Assembly: GCA_018376905.1 (NCBI GenBank)
Contig: JAHAAK010000006.1
Coordinates: forward strand, 1 to 64,000
Length of the DNA: 64,000 bases
Source: Collinsella sp.
GTDB taxonomy: Bacteria > Actinomycetota > Coriobacteriia > Coriobacteriales > Coriobacteriaceae
Direction of reading: 5' to 3'
Shown: piece by piece, positions 7,967-15,619 of the stretch
How the letters are laid out: each line of letters begins with the position of its first letter
How positions within the stretch are numbered: position 1 is the stretch's first letter
Notes under the pieces: generated by a model
The model's input: only the letters and a program-made list of their open reading frames with translations
The model's database searches: none
What the model was told of the DNA's origin: nothing
Program-made: the position numbers and the translations under genes

Positions 7967-9220
7967 CTAGTCCGCGAGCTTCTCCACCTGATCGAGCATC
8001 TTGTCAAGCTTGGCCTTTGCCTCGGCCTTGACCTTCTCGGCCTCCTCGTGGGCCTTGGCCTTTTGCGCAGCCTTTTCCTCGGCCTCGGGGTCGACGACGA
8101 CCAAGTTGGATGCATCGTGCTCAACAAGCTTGAGCGCATGTTCGGGACACACCTTGACGCAGGCCCCACAGCCTAGGCAATACGTGGACTCCAGTGCAAA
8201 GCGGCCGCTTCCCACCAAATCGCAGGCAAACGTGGGGCACACGTTGACGCACTCGCCGCACGACGTACACTTGTCAAAATCGCACTCCGGCGTGCTCACC
8301 TGCATGTTCTGGGCAAGCTCGGGATGGTTCTGCAGTGTCGAGAGCACCAGCTGCCGCCCGTGCGTGAGCGAACGGCGACGCTTGGTCGTCGTGGTGCCGC
8401 ACATGGTGTTGAGCGTGCGCTCCAGCTGGGTAATCTGATGGCGATGGGCCTTGAGCTTTTGCGTCACCGAGGCCAGCGCCGCCGTCGCCGGATTGAGCTT
8501 GGTCACCGTCAGGCCCGTCGTGCGGGCGATCTTTTCCATGTACTCCTTGCGCTCGTACTCGCGAAGCTTATGGCACTTGAGGCTCTTGGGGTCGACCTCC
8601 AGGCCCATACCCGTGCCAGACCACTCCTCGGCCTTCGCAATCGCCTCGCCCAGAATGTCCTCACCGCCGATGTTGCGGCATTTATCGCACACGCCCAACG
8701 GCAGGTACACGCTCACGTTGGGATAGTCCGCCAGTACCGAGAACCAGGTCTCGGCCGTAATATCGCCCACGCAGGCAACGACGACCTCGTTTTCGCGCGG
8801 CATGCGCTTAAGGGCGCGCGTGCAGGTGACGTAGGCGGTCTCGTGGCTCGTAGCAGCGGAGACGATATCGTCATACAGGTTTTTGGGCGCCAGGCGCGGC
8901 GAGATGATCGCCTCGGTCGGACAGGCAGCGGCGCACAGGCCGCACTTGCGACAGGAGTCGAGAATCTCGATAGCGTCTTCCTCGACCTCGATAGCGTTGA
9001 CCGGGCACACGTCCATGCACGCGGTGCAGCCGCTCTTTTCGTTTTTGCAGGTCAAGCACGGAATGGTGTTACCGCGCGGACGTTCCTTGTAGTCGGCAGG
9101 ATTCCACTGCGGTGCCGACGGATCGAGTGCATCGGTCACACCGCCAAGCGGGTTTTTAAGAAAGTCGAAACCCTTGCTGATCTCGATAATGTCATCAAAC
9201 AGATCGTGTTCCTGCGCCAT
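7967..9220 (-). CDS. Four-cluster-type 4Fe-4S ferredoxin-like protein
   Basis: 417 residues from ATG 9220, chosen for the AGGGAGGGG ribosome site; an upstream ATG lacks one. Two dicluster regions are visible. The N-terminal pair is CLTCKNEKSGCTACMDVCP and CRKCGLCAAACP (about residues 58-105); the C-terminal pair is CTSCGECVNVCP and CLGCGACVKVCP (about 315-365). Between them are two further cysteine-bearing stretches (VTCTRA, VCDKCRNIGG). The tail (from about 375) is a lysine/glutamate-rich coiled coil. This is a soluble electron carrier or an electron-transfer subunit, partner unknown. No dehydrogenase or hydrogenase subunit is adjacent; the nearest genes are the fermentative dehydrogenases downstream in coordinate order. 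Confidence 0.8.
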   Translation of the reverse strand: MAQEHDLFDDIIEISKGFDFLKNPLGGVTDALDPSAPQWNPADYKERPRGNTIPCLTCKNEKSGCTACMDVCPVNAIEVEEDAIEILDSCRKCGLCAAACPTEAIISPRLAPKNLYDDIVSAATSHETAYVTCTRALKRMPRENEVVVACVGDITAETWFSVLADYPNVSVYLPLGVCDKCRNIGGEDILGEAIAKAEEWSGTGMGLEVDPKSLKCHKLREYERKEYMEKIARTTGLTVTKLNPATAALASVTQKLKAHRHQITQLERTLNTMCGTTTTKRRRSLTHGRQLVLSTLQNHPELAQNMQVSTPECDFDKCTSCGECVNVCPTFACDLVGSGRFALESTYCLGCGACVKVCPEHALKLVEHDASNLVVVDPEAEEKAAQKAKAHEEAEKVKAEAKAKLDKMLDQVEKLAD

Positions 9221-9371
9221 GCGCGGCCCCTCCCTGAGCAGTGCAAACAAGCAAGAGATAATGATACGCTATCGGTCCACGCCTCGGGCAAATTACACGC
9301 GGCGCATCTTTGCGGCAAATAGCCCATGGCCCATCGCCGCCTCGATTGCACAAGGTCAATCAAGCGCCAAA

Positions 9372-10439
9372 CTATGCCTCGCACATGAGCTGCACGAGCT
9401 TTTGTCTGGTCACCTTGGCCTGTTCGTTAGCCATATTGCGTTCGTTTCTAAAGGCCGCATCTGCAACGCTCATCAGGTCGGCATCGGAAATCTCGTCAAG
9501 GCCCAGCTCCTCGAGCGTCGTCGGCAGACCGACGCGCTGGCAAAACTCGAGCACCTGATTAAGCTCGGGCGCACGCTCCAGGCGCAGCTGCACCACCAGG
9601 CCAAATGCCACGGCCTCGCCATGCATGGCCTTGCACTCGGGCAGAATCGTCAGACCGTTGGCGATGGCATGCGCCAACGCCAAGCCACCGCTTTCAAAGC
9701 CGACGCCCGAGAGCAGAATATTGCACTCGATCAGACGCTCAACCGCCGGCGATATACGTCCCTTTTTGAGATCGCGCTTGGCAGCGACGCCGCACTCCAT
9801 GAGCGTGTCATAGCAGGCACGGGCCGTAACCAAGGCCAAGTGTCCCGGCGCGCCACCGTGCTCGTTAGCGCCGTGCGCCGCGGCACACGAACGCGCCTCG
9901 AAGTACGTTGCCAGTGCGTCGCCCATACCAGCGACCGTCATCCGCAGTGGTGCTGCCGCAACCACGTTGGTATCAACCACGACCAGATCGGGATTTTTGT
10001 CGAGTATCAAGTAGCGGTCGAACGACCCATCCTCGTGATACAGCACCGAAATCGCACTGCACGGGCCGTCCATCGAAGCCGCCGTGGGGCATACACACAA
10101 CGGCAACTCGGCATAAAACGCTACCGCCTTGGCGATATCGAGCATCTTGCCGCCGCCAATACCCACCACCATGTCGCAATACTCGGCCCGGGCTTCCTTG
10201 GCCATTCCGACAACGGCCTCTTCCGTACACGGACCGTTATAAATCTTAAAGAACGGCTCGCTTAGATCTTCGTCCAGAAATCCATCGACGATCTGCCTGC
10301 ACAGCCGATCCTCGGTGCCCTGGTCAAACAAGACATAGGCAGCGCAGCCCAACCATGACAAATACCTGCCTTGACGCGAAAGTTCGCCCGGCCCCTGAAC
10401 ATACCGGCCGGGACCGCCATAAACCATAGGAAGCGCCAT
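9372..10439 (-). CDS. GldA-like glycerol dehydrogenase paralogue
   Basis: 355 residues. It shares the iron-type dehydrogenase fold with GldA: the NAD loop VVGIGGGKMLDIAKAVAFY, then PTAASMDGPCSAISVLY, and metal ligands expected at Asp (GMGDALATYFEA) and two His (LAHAIANGL, CKAMHGEAVAFG). It is clearly paralogous to the next gene (10552-11652) but has diverged, with roughly half the residues differing. The start has only a distant GAAGGGCGG site, so it may be weakly translated or start elsewhere. Probable role: NAD-linked oxidation of glycerol or a related diol, or the reverse reduction of dihydroxyacetone or glyoxal-type substrates. Substrate differences between the two copies cannot be read from sequence. 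Confidence 0.82.
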   Translation of the reverse strand: MALPMVYGGPGRYVQGPGELSRQGRYLSWLGCAAYVLFDQGTEDRLCRQIVDGFLDEDLSEPFFKIYNGPCTEEAVVGMAKEARAEYCDMVVGIGGGKMLDIAKAVAFYAELPLCVCPTAASMDGPCSAISVLYHEDGSFDRYLILDKNPDLVVVDTNVVAAAPLRMTVAGMGDALATYFEARSCAAAHGANEHGGAPGHLALVTARACYDTLMECGVAAKRDLKKGRISPAVERLIECNILLSGVGFESGGLALAHAIANGLTILPECKAMHGEAVAFGLVVQLRLERAPELNQVLEFCQRVGLPTTLEELGLDEISDADLMSVADAAFRNERNMANEQAKVTRQKLVQLMCEA

Positions 10440-10469
10440 ACGAGAATCCGCCCTTCATCAAACAACGAT

Positions 10470-10500
10470 TGGTGCAAAGTAACCTGACCCCTTTGCACCA
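10470..10500. repeat. Short palindrome R1 (REP-like)
   Basis: TGGTGCAAAG and CTTTGCACCA pair perfectly (10 bp) around TAACCTGACCC. The pattern 'CAAAG ... CCTGxCCC CTTTG' recurs in the palindromes at 17804, 52413 and 62603, so this is probably a diverged member of that family. Confidence 0.6.
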
Positions 10501-10504
10501 TAGC

Positions 10505-10539
10505 AAAAGGGGCAAAGCCATCTGTTGGCTTTGCCCCTT
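10505..10539 (-). terminator. Terminator after gldA
   Basis: On the minus strand AAGGGGCAAAGCCA pairs with TGGCTTTGCCCCTT (14 bp, 5-base loop) and runs into TTTT. It begins 13 bases after the gldA stop. Confidence 0.85.
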
Positions 10540-10551
10540 CCTTAGCTTGAT

Positions 10552-11652
10552 TTACTCATCCATGAGATAGTAGTGGCCCAGCGCGTCGGCACCCAGGATG
10601 GCGTTTGCGACCATCTCGGGCGTCACCTCAAACGGCATGTTGCACATGGTGTCCTCGGGCGCGCAAGCGGCCTCGGCAACGACCATGGCCTGCTCGCGCG
10701 TAACCTCGGCAACGCCAAGCTCCTTCATCGTGACCGGCAGGCCCAGCTCAATGCAGAAGCCCAAGACTTCCTCGAGTTTCTCAGTCGGAGCATCCTCGAG
10801 TACCAGCTGGACGATGGTGCCAAAGGCGACCTTCTCGCCGTGATACATGCCGTGGCACTCGGGCAGCATCGTCAGGCCATTGTGGATGGCATGAGCAGCA
10901 GCAAGGCCCGAGCTCTCAAAGCCAATGCCCGAAAGCAGCGTATTGGCCTCGATGATATGCTCGACGGCAGGCGTGAGCGCACCCTTCTCCAGCGCGACCT
11001 TGGCCTTGACGCCATCGGCCATAAGCGTCTCGTAGCAGAGCTTGGCGAGTGCCAGACCGGCCATGCCGCCCTTGCCGCCAGCGCAGGTGCCACCGTCGGC
11101 ATCGTGCGTTGCCTGGGCCTCGAAGTAGGTTGCGAGCGCATCGCCCATACCGGAAACCGTCAGGCGCACCGGGCTCGCCGCGATAACCGTCGTATCCATC
11201 AGGACAATGTTGGGGTTTGCCTTAAGGAAGAGATATTTATCGAACTGGCCATCGTCGGTGTAGAGCACCGAAAGCGCCGAACACGGGGCATCGGTCGAAG
11301 CAATGGTGGGGCAAATGATAACCGGGGACTCCAGGTAATAGGCGACGGCCTTCGCGGTGTCGAGGATCTTGCCGCCACCGACGCCGACGATGATGTCGCA
11401 ACCGTTGTCGCGAGCGAGCACAACCAGGCGATCAACCTCGCCCTTGGAGCACTCGCCGTTAAAGTCCTCAAACAGCAGCTCGGCCTTAGCCTCGGCAAAG
11501 CCGCCCTCGATCTTGGCACCGACGCGCTTCTTGCCCGAAGGCGTCACGATGACGAGGGCCTTAGCGCCGAGCGGCTCGACATAGGAGCCGAGCTTGGCGA
11601 GCTCGTCCGGACCCTGGATGTACTTGCTGGGGCTATTGAAAATTGCAGCCAT
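10552..11652 (-). CDS. gldA: Glycerol dehydrogenase
   Basis: 366 residues, close to the usual GldA length. It begins MAAIFNSPSKYIQGPDELAKLG, typical of GldA. The NAD loop is IIVGVGGGKILDTAKAVAYY; the catalytic region has PTIASTDAPCSALSVLY; zinc ligands are expected in GMGDALATYFEA, AAHAIHNGL and CHGMYHGEKVAFG. The enzyme interconverts glycerol and dihydroxyacetone with NAD(H) in anaerobic glycerol metabolism. It lies between its paralogue and an iron alcohol dehydrogenase, each flanked by its own terminator, so the three are probably separate transcripts responding to related signals. Confidence 0.93.
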   Translation of the reverse strand: MAAIFNSPSKYIQGPDELAKLGSYVEPLGAKALVIVTPSGKKRVGAKIEGGFAEAKAELLFEDFNGECSKGEVDRLVVLARDNGCDIIVGVGGGKILDTAKAVAYYLESPVIICPTIASTDAPCSALSVLYTDDGQFDKYLFLKANPNIVLMDTTVIAASPVRLTVSGMGDALATYFEAQATHDADGGTCAGGKGGMAGLALAKLCYETLMADGVKAKVALEKGALTPAVEHIIEANTLLSGIGFESSGLAAAHAIHNGLTMLPECHGMYHGEKVAFGTIVQLVLEDAPTEKLEEVLGFCIELGLPVTMKELGVAEVTREQAMVVAEAACAPEDTMCNMPFEVTPEMVANAILGADALGHYYLMDE

Positions 11653-11668
11653 AACTATCCCATTCTCT

Positions 11669-11710
11669 AAAAAAGAAAGGGGCTCCGTACAGATACGTGC
11701 GGAGCCCCTC
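11669..11710 (-). terminator. Terminator after the iron alcohol dehydrogenase
   Basis: On the minus strand GAGGGGCTCCG and CGGAGCCCCTTTC form an 11-bp GC-rich stem with a 13-base loop, followed by TTTCTTTTTT. Confidence 0.88.
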
Positions 11711-11730
11711 GTTACGATAACAAGAGTCGA

Positions 11731-12954
11731 TTAGAAATCGATATCGGTGTCGTAGTAGCAGGCCTTGAGGATCTTCTCGAAGTCGGCAGCCTTGGTCTCA
11801 CGCGGGTTCTCGGGCGTGCAGGCGTCCTGCTCGGCGTTCGCGGCGATCTCGGGCAGCTTGGCGAGGAACTCCTCCTCGGAAACCATCTGCGGGTTCTCGG
11901 CGTCGACCTTCACGCCACCATTCGCGTAATCCTTGATGGACTGCGGAATGTTGAGCTGGTCGTTGAGGTCGCGAATCTTCTGGACGAGTGCAGCGATGAG
12001 CTCCTCGTTGGTCTCGCCGGGAAGGTGCAGGATCTCCTTGGCCACGTAAGCGTAACGCTCGGCAGCACGGGGATCCTTGGAGTTCCACTGGATGACCTTG
12101 CCCAGGTACATGGCGTTAGCGGCACCGTGGATGATGTGGCCGTTCTCGAAGGCAGCACCGGTCTTGTGAGCCATGGAGTGAACGATGCCGAGCAGGCCCG
12201 AGGAGAAGGCGATACCGGCGATGCACTGAGCCTCGTGCATGTGCTGACGGGCCTCATGGTCGCCAGCATAGGACTTGGGCAGCCACTCGACGATCTCGCG
12301 GATGCCGTGCAGAGCATTGGCGTCGGTGAACATAGAGGCGCAGGTGGAAACGTAGGCCTCCATGCAGTGGGTCAGAGCATCCATGCCGGTGTGAGCGCAC
12401 AGCTTGGCGGGCATGGTGTAGGTGAGCTCGGGGTCGACGATGGCGACATCAGGGGTGATGTTGAAGTCGGCCAGCGGGTACTTGATGCCCTTGGCGTAGT
12501 CGGTAATGACGGAGAACGCGGTGACCTCGGTAGCGGTGCCGGAGGTAGAGGAGATGGCGCAGAAATGAGCCTTCTGACGCAGCTCGGGGAAGCTGAACGG
12601 CTGGATGATGTTATCGAAGGACTCCTCGGGATACTCGTAGAAGACCCACATGGCCTTAGCGGCATCGATGGGCGAGCCGCCACCGATGGCGATAATCCAG
12701 TCGGGCTCGAACTCGCGCATGGCCTCGGCGCCCTTCATGACCGTCTCGATGGACGGGTCGGACTCGACGCCCTCGAACAGCTTGACCTCGAAACCGCCTT
12801 CCTTAAGGTCGTTCTCGACGTCCTGCAGGAACCCGCCGCGGCGCATAGAGCTGCCGCCAGAAACGATGATGGCCTTCTTGCCCTTGAGGTTCTTCACCTC
12901 GTGGCGAGCGCCCTCACCAAAGTACAGATCGCGAGGATTGGTAAAACGTCCCAT
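11731..12954 (-). CDS. Iron-containing alcohol dehydrogenase
   Basis: 407 residues from ATG 12954, which has TTAGGAGG 6 bases upstream; a longer frame starts at 13005 but lacks a site. NAD(P) binding: IIAIGGGSPIDAAKAMWVFYE. Metal ligands fit the family pattern: Asp in DPELTYTMPAKLCAHTGMDALTHCMEAYVS, His in LGIVHSMAHKTGAAF, and His in HGAANAMYL. It resembles butanol and 1,3-propanediol dehydrogenases and the reductase half of AdhE, and would regenerate NAD(P)+ by reducing an aldehyde during fermentation. The strong ribosome site suggests high expression. No clear redox-regulator (Rex) site was found upstream. Confidence 0.9.
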   Translation of the reverse strand: MGRFTNPRDLYFGEGARHEVKNLKGKKAIIVSGGSSMRRGGFLQDVENDLKEGGFEVKLFEGVESDPSIETVMKGAEAMREFEPDWIIAIGGGSPIDAAKAMWVFYEYPEESFDNIIQPFSFPELRQKAHFCAISSTSGTATEVTAFSVITDYAKGIKYPLADFNITPDVAIVDPELTYTMPAKLCAHTGMDALTHCMEAYVSTCASMFTDANALHGIREIVEWLPKSYAGDHEARQHMHEAQCIAGIAFSSGLLGIVHSMAHKTGAAFENGHIIHGAANAMYLGKVIQWNSKDPRAAERYAYVAKEILHLPGETNEELIAALVQKIRDLNDQLNIPQSIKDYANGGVKVDAENPQMVSEEEFLAKLPEIAANAEQDACTPENPRETKAADFEKILKACYYDTDIDF

Positions 12955-13454
12955 ACTGTGCCTCCTAAACAAGCCCCTCTTAGACTTGCGTATATAACGG
13001 AGCACCCGATTGGCTCCGTTAGGACCGGTTTGCGCGTTGCCGGCGATGACAATGCGCGATGTCTAAACGTCTCAACGCTCAGACAAACACTATTTTACCG
13101 TTCTGGTTGGTCAGTTATTCACCTAAAGCCGCCAATGATGAAACGTTTTTTCTATCCCTGAAGACCCTTGTGCGGCATTCATACTCCCAAGCTGGGCAAA
13201 CGTTTTATCAAGGTTGACTACATATCCCGGGCAGGACGGTGCCCCTCCAAAATATGCACCGTTCGCCGCCAAAAATCGACCGTTTACGGCACTGTGATAC
13301 CACCCGCGCAACCGAGGTGCCGACATTTGTGCGACATCCGTCTTCGTGGTGCAAAGGTGCAAGTCCAAGTGCGGCACCCCCGGTGTGCCACATGCGGGTA
13401 AACTAGACCTTTATATAGAGACATTTGAACCCTAACCGCAGCAAAGGAGGCCCC
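12955..13454. other. Divergent intergenic region, 500 bp
   Basis: Lies between the leftward alcohol dehydrogenase and the rightward unknown operon, so it must hold both promoters. I see no convincing gene, RNA or long hairpin. A short run CCGCCAAAAATCGACCG at 13267-13283 resembles a palindrome at 61465 (ACGGTCGAAAATCGACCGT) but is not itself palindromic. A TATATA motif at 13412-13417 may be part of the rightward promoter. Confidence 0.5.
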
Positions 13455-14531
13455 ATGGCATTCGATCCCATTCAAGAGGATTGCCATCGCCTCGTTCTTG
13501 AGGCCTTGCGCCGCGACAATATCCCGCTCACTGACGGCCCCGCCGTCGAGCGTCTGATGGAGCAATTCACCCGCAACCCCGCGCCGCTCATCGTGCACGA
13601 TCGCGACCGCGCCGGGCACCTCATTGCCAAGGTGGTCGAGGCTGTCGACTACCGCATCCCTTTTATCCCCGACGACGCCCAGGCAGAGCAAGAAGAGGCC
13701 GCTGCCGAGAACATGCTCCGCGAGGCAGCCGCGCTCGATCCGGCCAACTGGGATGCCCAGCGCATGCTGACGGCGCTCACCGCCGAATCCAACGAGGAAT
13801 ACGTGCAATATCTGGTGTCCAAGTGCGACGAGGTGGAGCACGATCTGGCGCTCAAGATTGCCTCGGCGCAGGACCCCTACGAGCGCGAGGCCGCAGGCGA
13901 CCTGACCCGCCGTCCCTACCTGCGCTGGCTTGCCGCCTTGGCATCGCGCGCGCTCATTAGCGGCCGCTACCGCATGTCGCTCGAAGCCGCAAATCGCAGC
14001 TTGGACTTTGCGCCCAACGATCCTGCCGGCGTCCGCCACACCGCAATGCTCGCCATGGCAAAGCTCGAATACCCCGCTGAGGAGCTCAAGCGCTTTCGCT
14101 CTGCCCACTCCGTCCCCTATCTTGCCAACACGCCGCTGCGCCGTCGTCCCAAGGATGCGGAACGCAACTTGGACCCGTGGACGCTCATCGCGCTGATGAG
14201 CGCTGCCTGGCGCGAGCTGGATTACGAGGGCGCCGAACACTACCTGCGCATCCTTGCGCGCTCGTGCCCGCACGCAGCCGAGGCACTCTACTTCCAAACC
14301 GAGTTTCCCGATGGCGTCTATGCTCGCGTCAACGTAGGTCCGGGCTCCACCGATGAGCTCGTCCTTGCCCTGTCCGAGGCGACGCCGGTGCTACAGGAGG
14401 GCCTGGGCGCGCCCGACAACGCCAGCTTTGCCGCCTGGGTCGCCACCAACGACATCGTGCGCTCCCAGATCGACGAGCGCATCCTGCGTGCAGCCGAGCA
14501 GGGGCTTCCATTTAAGGGAGGGGACCTCTAA
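13455..14531 (+). CDS. Unknown helical-repeat protein A, tandem paralogue
   Basis: 358 residues from ATG 13455 with AAAGGAGG 5 bases upstream. No domain is recognised. The sequence is largely helical with TPR-like stretches (RYRMSLEAANRSLDFAPNDP; YEGAEHYLRILARSCPHAAEALYF). It has no signal peptide or membrane segment, so it is probably cytosolic. Its stop overlaps the start of the next gene (TAATG), and the two proteins align along most of their length: DPANWDAQRMLTAL with DALAVDAQLLAIIL; RPYLRWLAALASRALISGRYR with PALIGWLHTLEAISQLCMASARYR; and a shared SPW/DPW...RALREFA/YLRILA segment. They look like a tandem duplication that now functions as a pair, and are followed by the murT-gatD fusion. 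A scaffold or regulatory role is conceivable but not shown. Confidence 0.75.
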   Translation: MAFDPIQEDCHRLVLEALRRDNIPLTDGPAVERLMEQFTRNPAPLIVHDRDRAGHLIAKVVEAVDYRIPFIPDDAQAEQEEAAAENMLREAAALDPANWDAQRMLTALTAESNEEYVQYLVSKCDEVEHDLALKIASAQDPYEREAAGDLTRRPYLRWLAALASRALISGRYRMSLEAANRSLDFAPNDPAGVRHTAMLAMAKLEYPAEELKRFRSAHSVPYLANTPLRRRPKDAERNLDPWTLIALMSAAWRELDYEGAEHYLRILARSCPHAAEALYFQTEFPDGVYARVNVGPGSTDELVLALSEATPVLQEGLGAPDNASFAAWVATNDIVRSQIDERILRAAEQGLPFKGGDL

Positions 14532-15574
14532 TGGATCCGAGCGTCTACATCCCCGCCTACTTGGAGCGCACCTATCTGGCGTCGCACCCCGAGCTCACCG
14601 ATGCAGCACGCGAGCTTGTCCATAACGACATTAGTGCGAATCCCCAAAAGTATGCGCAGTCCGAGCATGCTCAGGCGCTGCTGTCCTACGCCGGTGTTCA
14701 TCGCCACCTGCTCGACGAGCTCCATCGCATCGAGGACATGGGCAGCGACGAGGAATTTGAGCAGACGCGCAACCGCCTGTTCGACGATATGCGTGATGAA
14801 CTGCTCAAGATCGTCCGCATCGATGCGCTGGCCGTCGATGCCCAGCTACTCGCCATCATCCTAGCGGACACGCCCGTCGACGCCTGCCTGGGCGACCTGA
14901 TGAAGCTCGAGGCGACCACGGCCGATTACCTGCAGCAAAGTGTGCCCGGGTTCGATATGGAGGCCCCGCACTACTGGGCCAACAAAGTTTTGACGGACGG
15001 CGTGACGGCGGCAGAGCTCACCGTGAGCGAGCCGGCCCTTATCGGGTGGCTCCACACGCTCGAGGCCATCTCGCAGCTGTGCATGGCGAGCGCCCGCTAC
15101 CGCGCTGCTGCCAACTACGCCCGCCGCGTCCTTAAAGCAGAAGGCTATCCCACTCGGGCCGCAGGCACCGTGTTGCTCGCCCTCGCCCGCTTGGAAGACC
15201 AAGACGGCTTTTTTGCCCTGGCGCATCAGCTCGAGGAACAGATGGGGGCAGACGCACTCGAAAACTCTCCTTGGTACCTGCTCGCCCGCACGATTCTGCT
15301 GTTCAAAACAAACAAGATGCGCCCGGCGACGCGCGCGCTGCGTGAGTTCGCTAACCGTTGCGAGGGTGGCGCGTTCTTCTTGCTGAACCCCATGTACCAG
15401 ACGCCGTATCTTCCCTGCCGACCCGAGCCGCGCGACCCCTGGGACCTTTCGCACCAGGCAGTTTGGGAGGCCGACGGCATTATCTCGGACACCCCCGACT
15501 TTGCCCCCTGGGCCAACGCCTGCGAAGATGTATCGCAGCTCGCCCAGGAATTTGCGCGCCGCTACGGCTTTTAG
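14531..15574 (+). CDS. Unknown helical-repeat protein B, tandem paralogue
   Basis: 347 residues, translationally coupled to the preceding gene through a one-base TAATG overlap. Helical repeats are visible around residues 170-260 (RYRAAANYARRVLKAEGYPTRAAGTVLLALARLEDQDGFFALAHQLEEQ). It ends with a segment rich in proline and aromatic residues (YQTPYLPCRPEPRDPWD) that protein A lacks in that form. There is no membrane segment and no recognised catalytic motif. Identity with protein A is low but collinear, so the duplication is old. The pair precedes the lipid II amidation enzyme by 45 bases and probably shares its transcript, which hints at a cell-envelope role. Confidence 0.75.
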   Translation: MDPSVYIPAYLERTYLASHPELTDAARELVHNDISANPQKYAQSEHAQALLSYAGVHRHLLDELHRIEDMGSDEEFEQTRNRLFDDMRDELLKIVRIDALAVDAQLLAIILADTPVDACLGDLMKLEATTADYLQQSVPGFDMEAPHYWANKVLTDGVTAAELTVSEPALIGWLHTLEAISQLCMASARYRAAANYARRVLKAEGYPTRAAGTVLLALARLEDQDGFFALAHQLEEQMGADALENSPWYLLARTILLFKTNKMRPATRALREFANRCEGGAFFLLNPMYQTPYLPCRPEPRDPWDLSHQAVWEADGIISDTPDFAPWANACEDVSQLAQEFARRYGF

Positions 15575-15619
15575 CGACGCGATCGCCCCGACCATGTCAT
15601 TCACGTTAGGAACGACTTC

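Noticed and set aside
13006..13400. Possible Rex operator or structured RNA upstream of the iron alcohol dehydrogenase
   Set aside because: No TTGTGA-type inverted repeat and no stable long stem were found.
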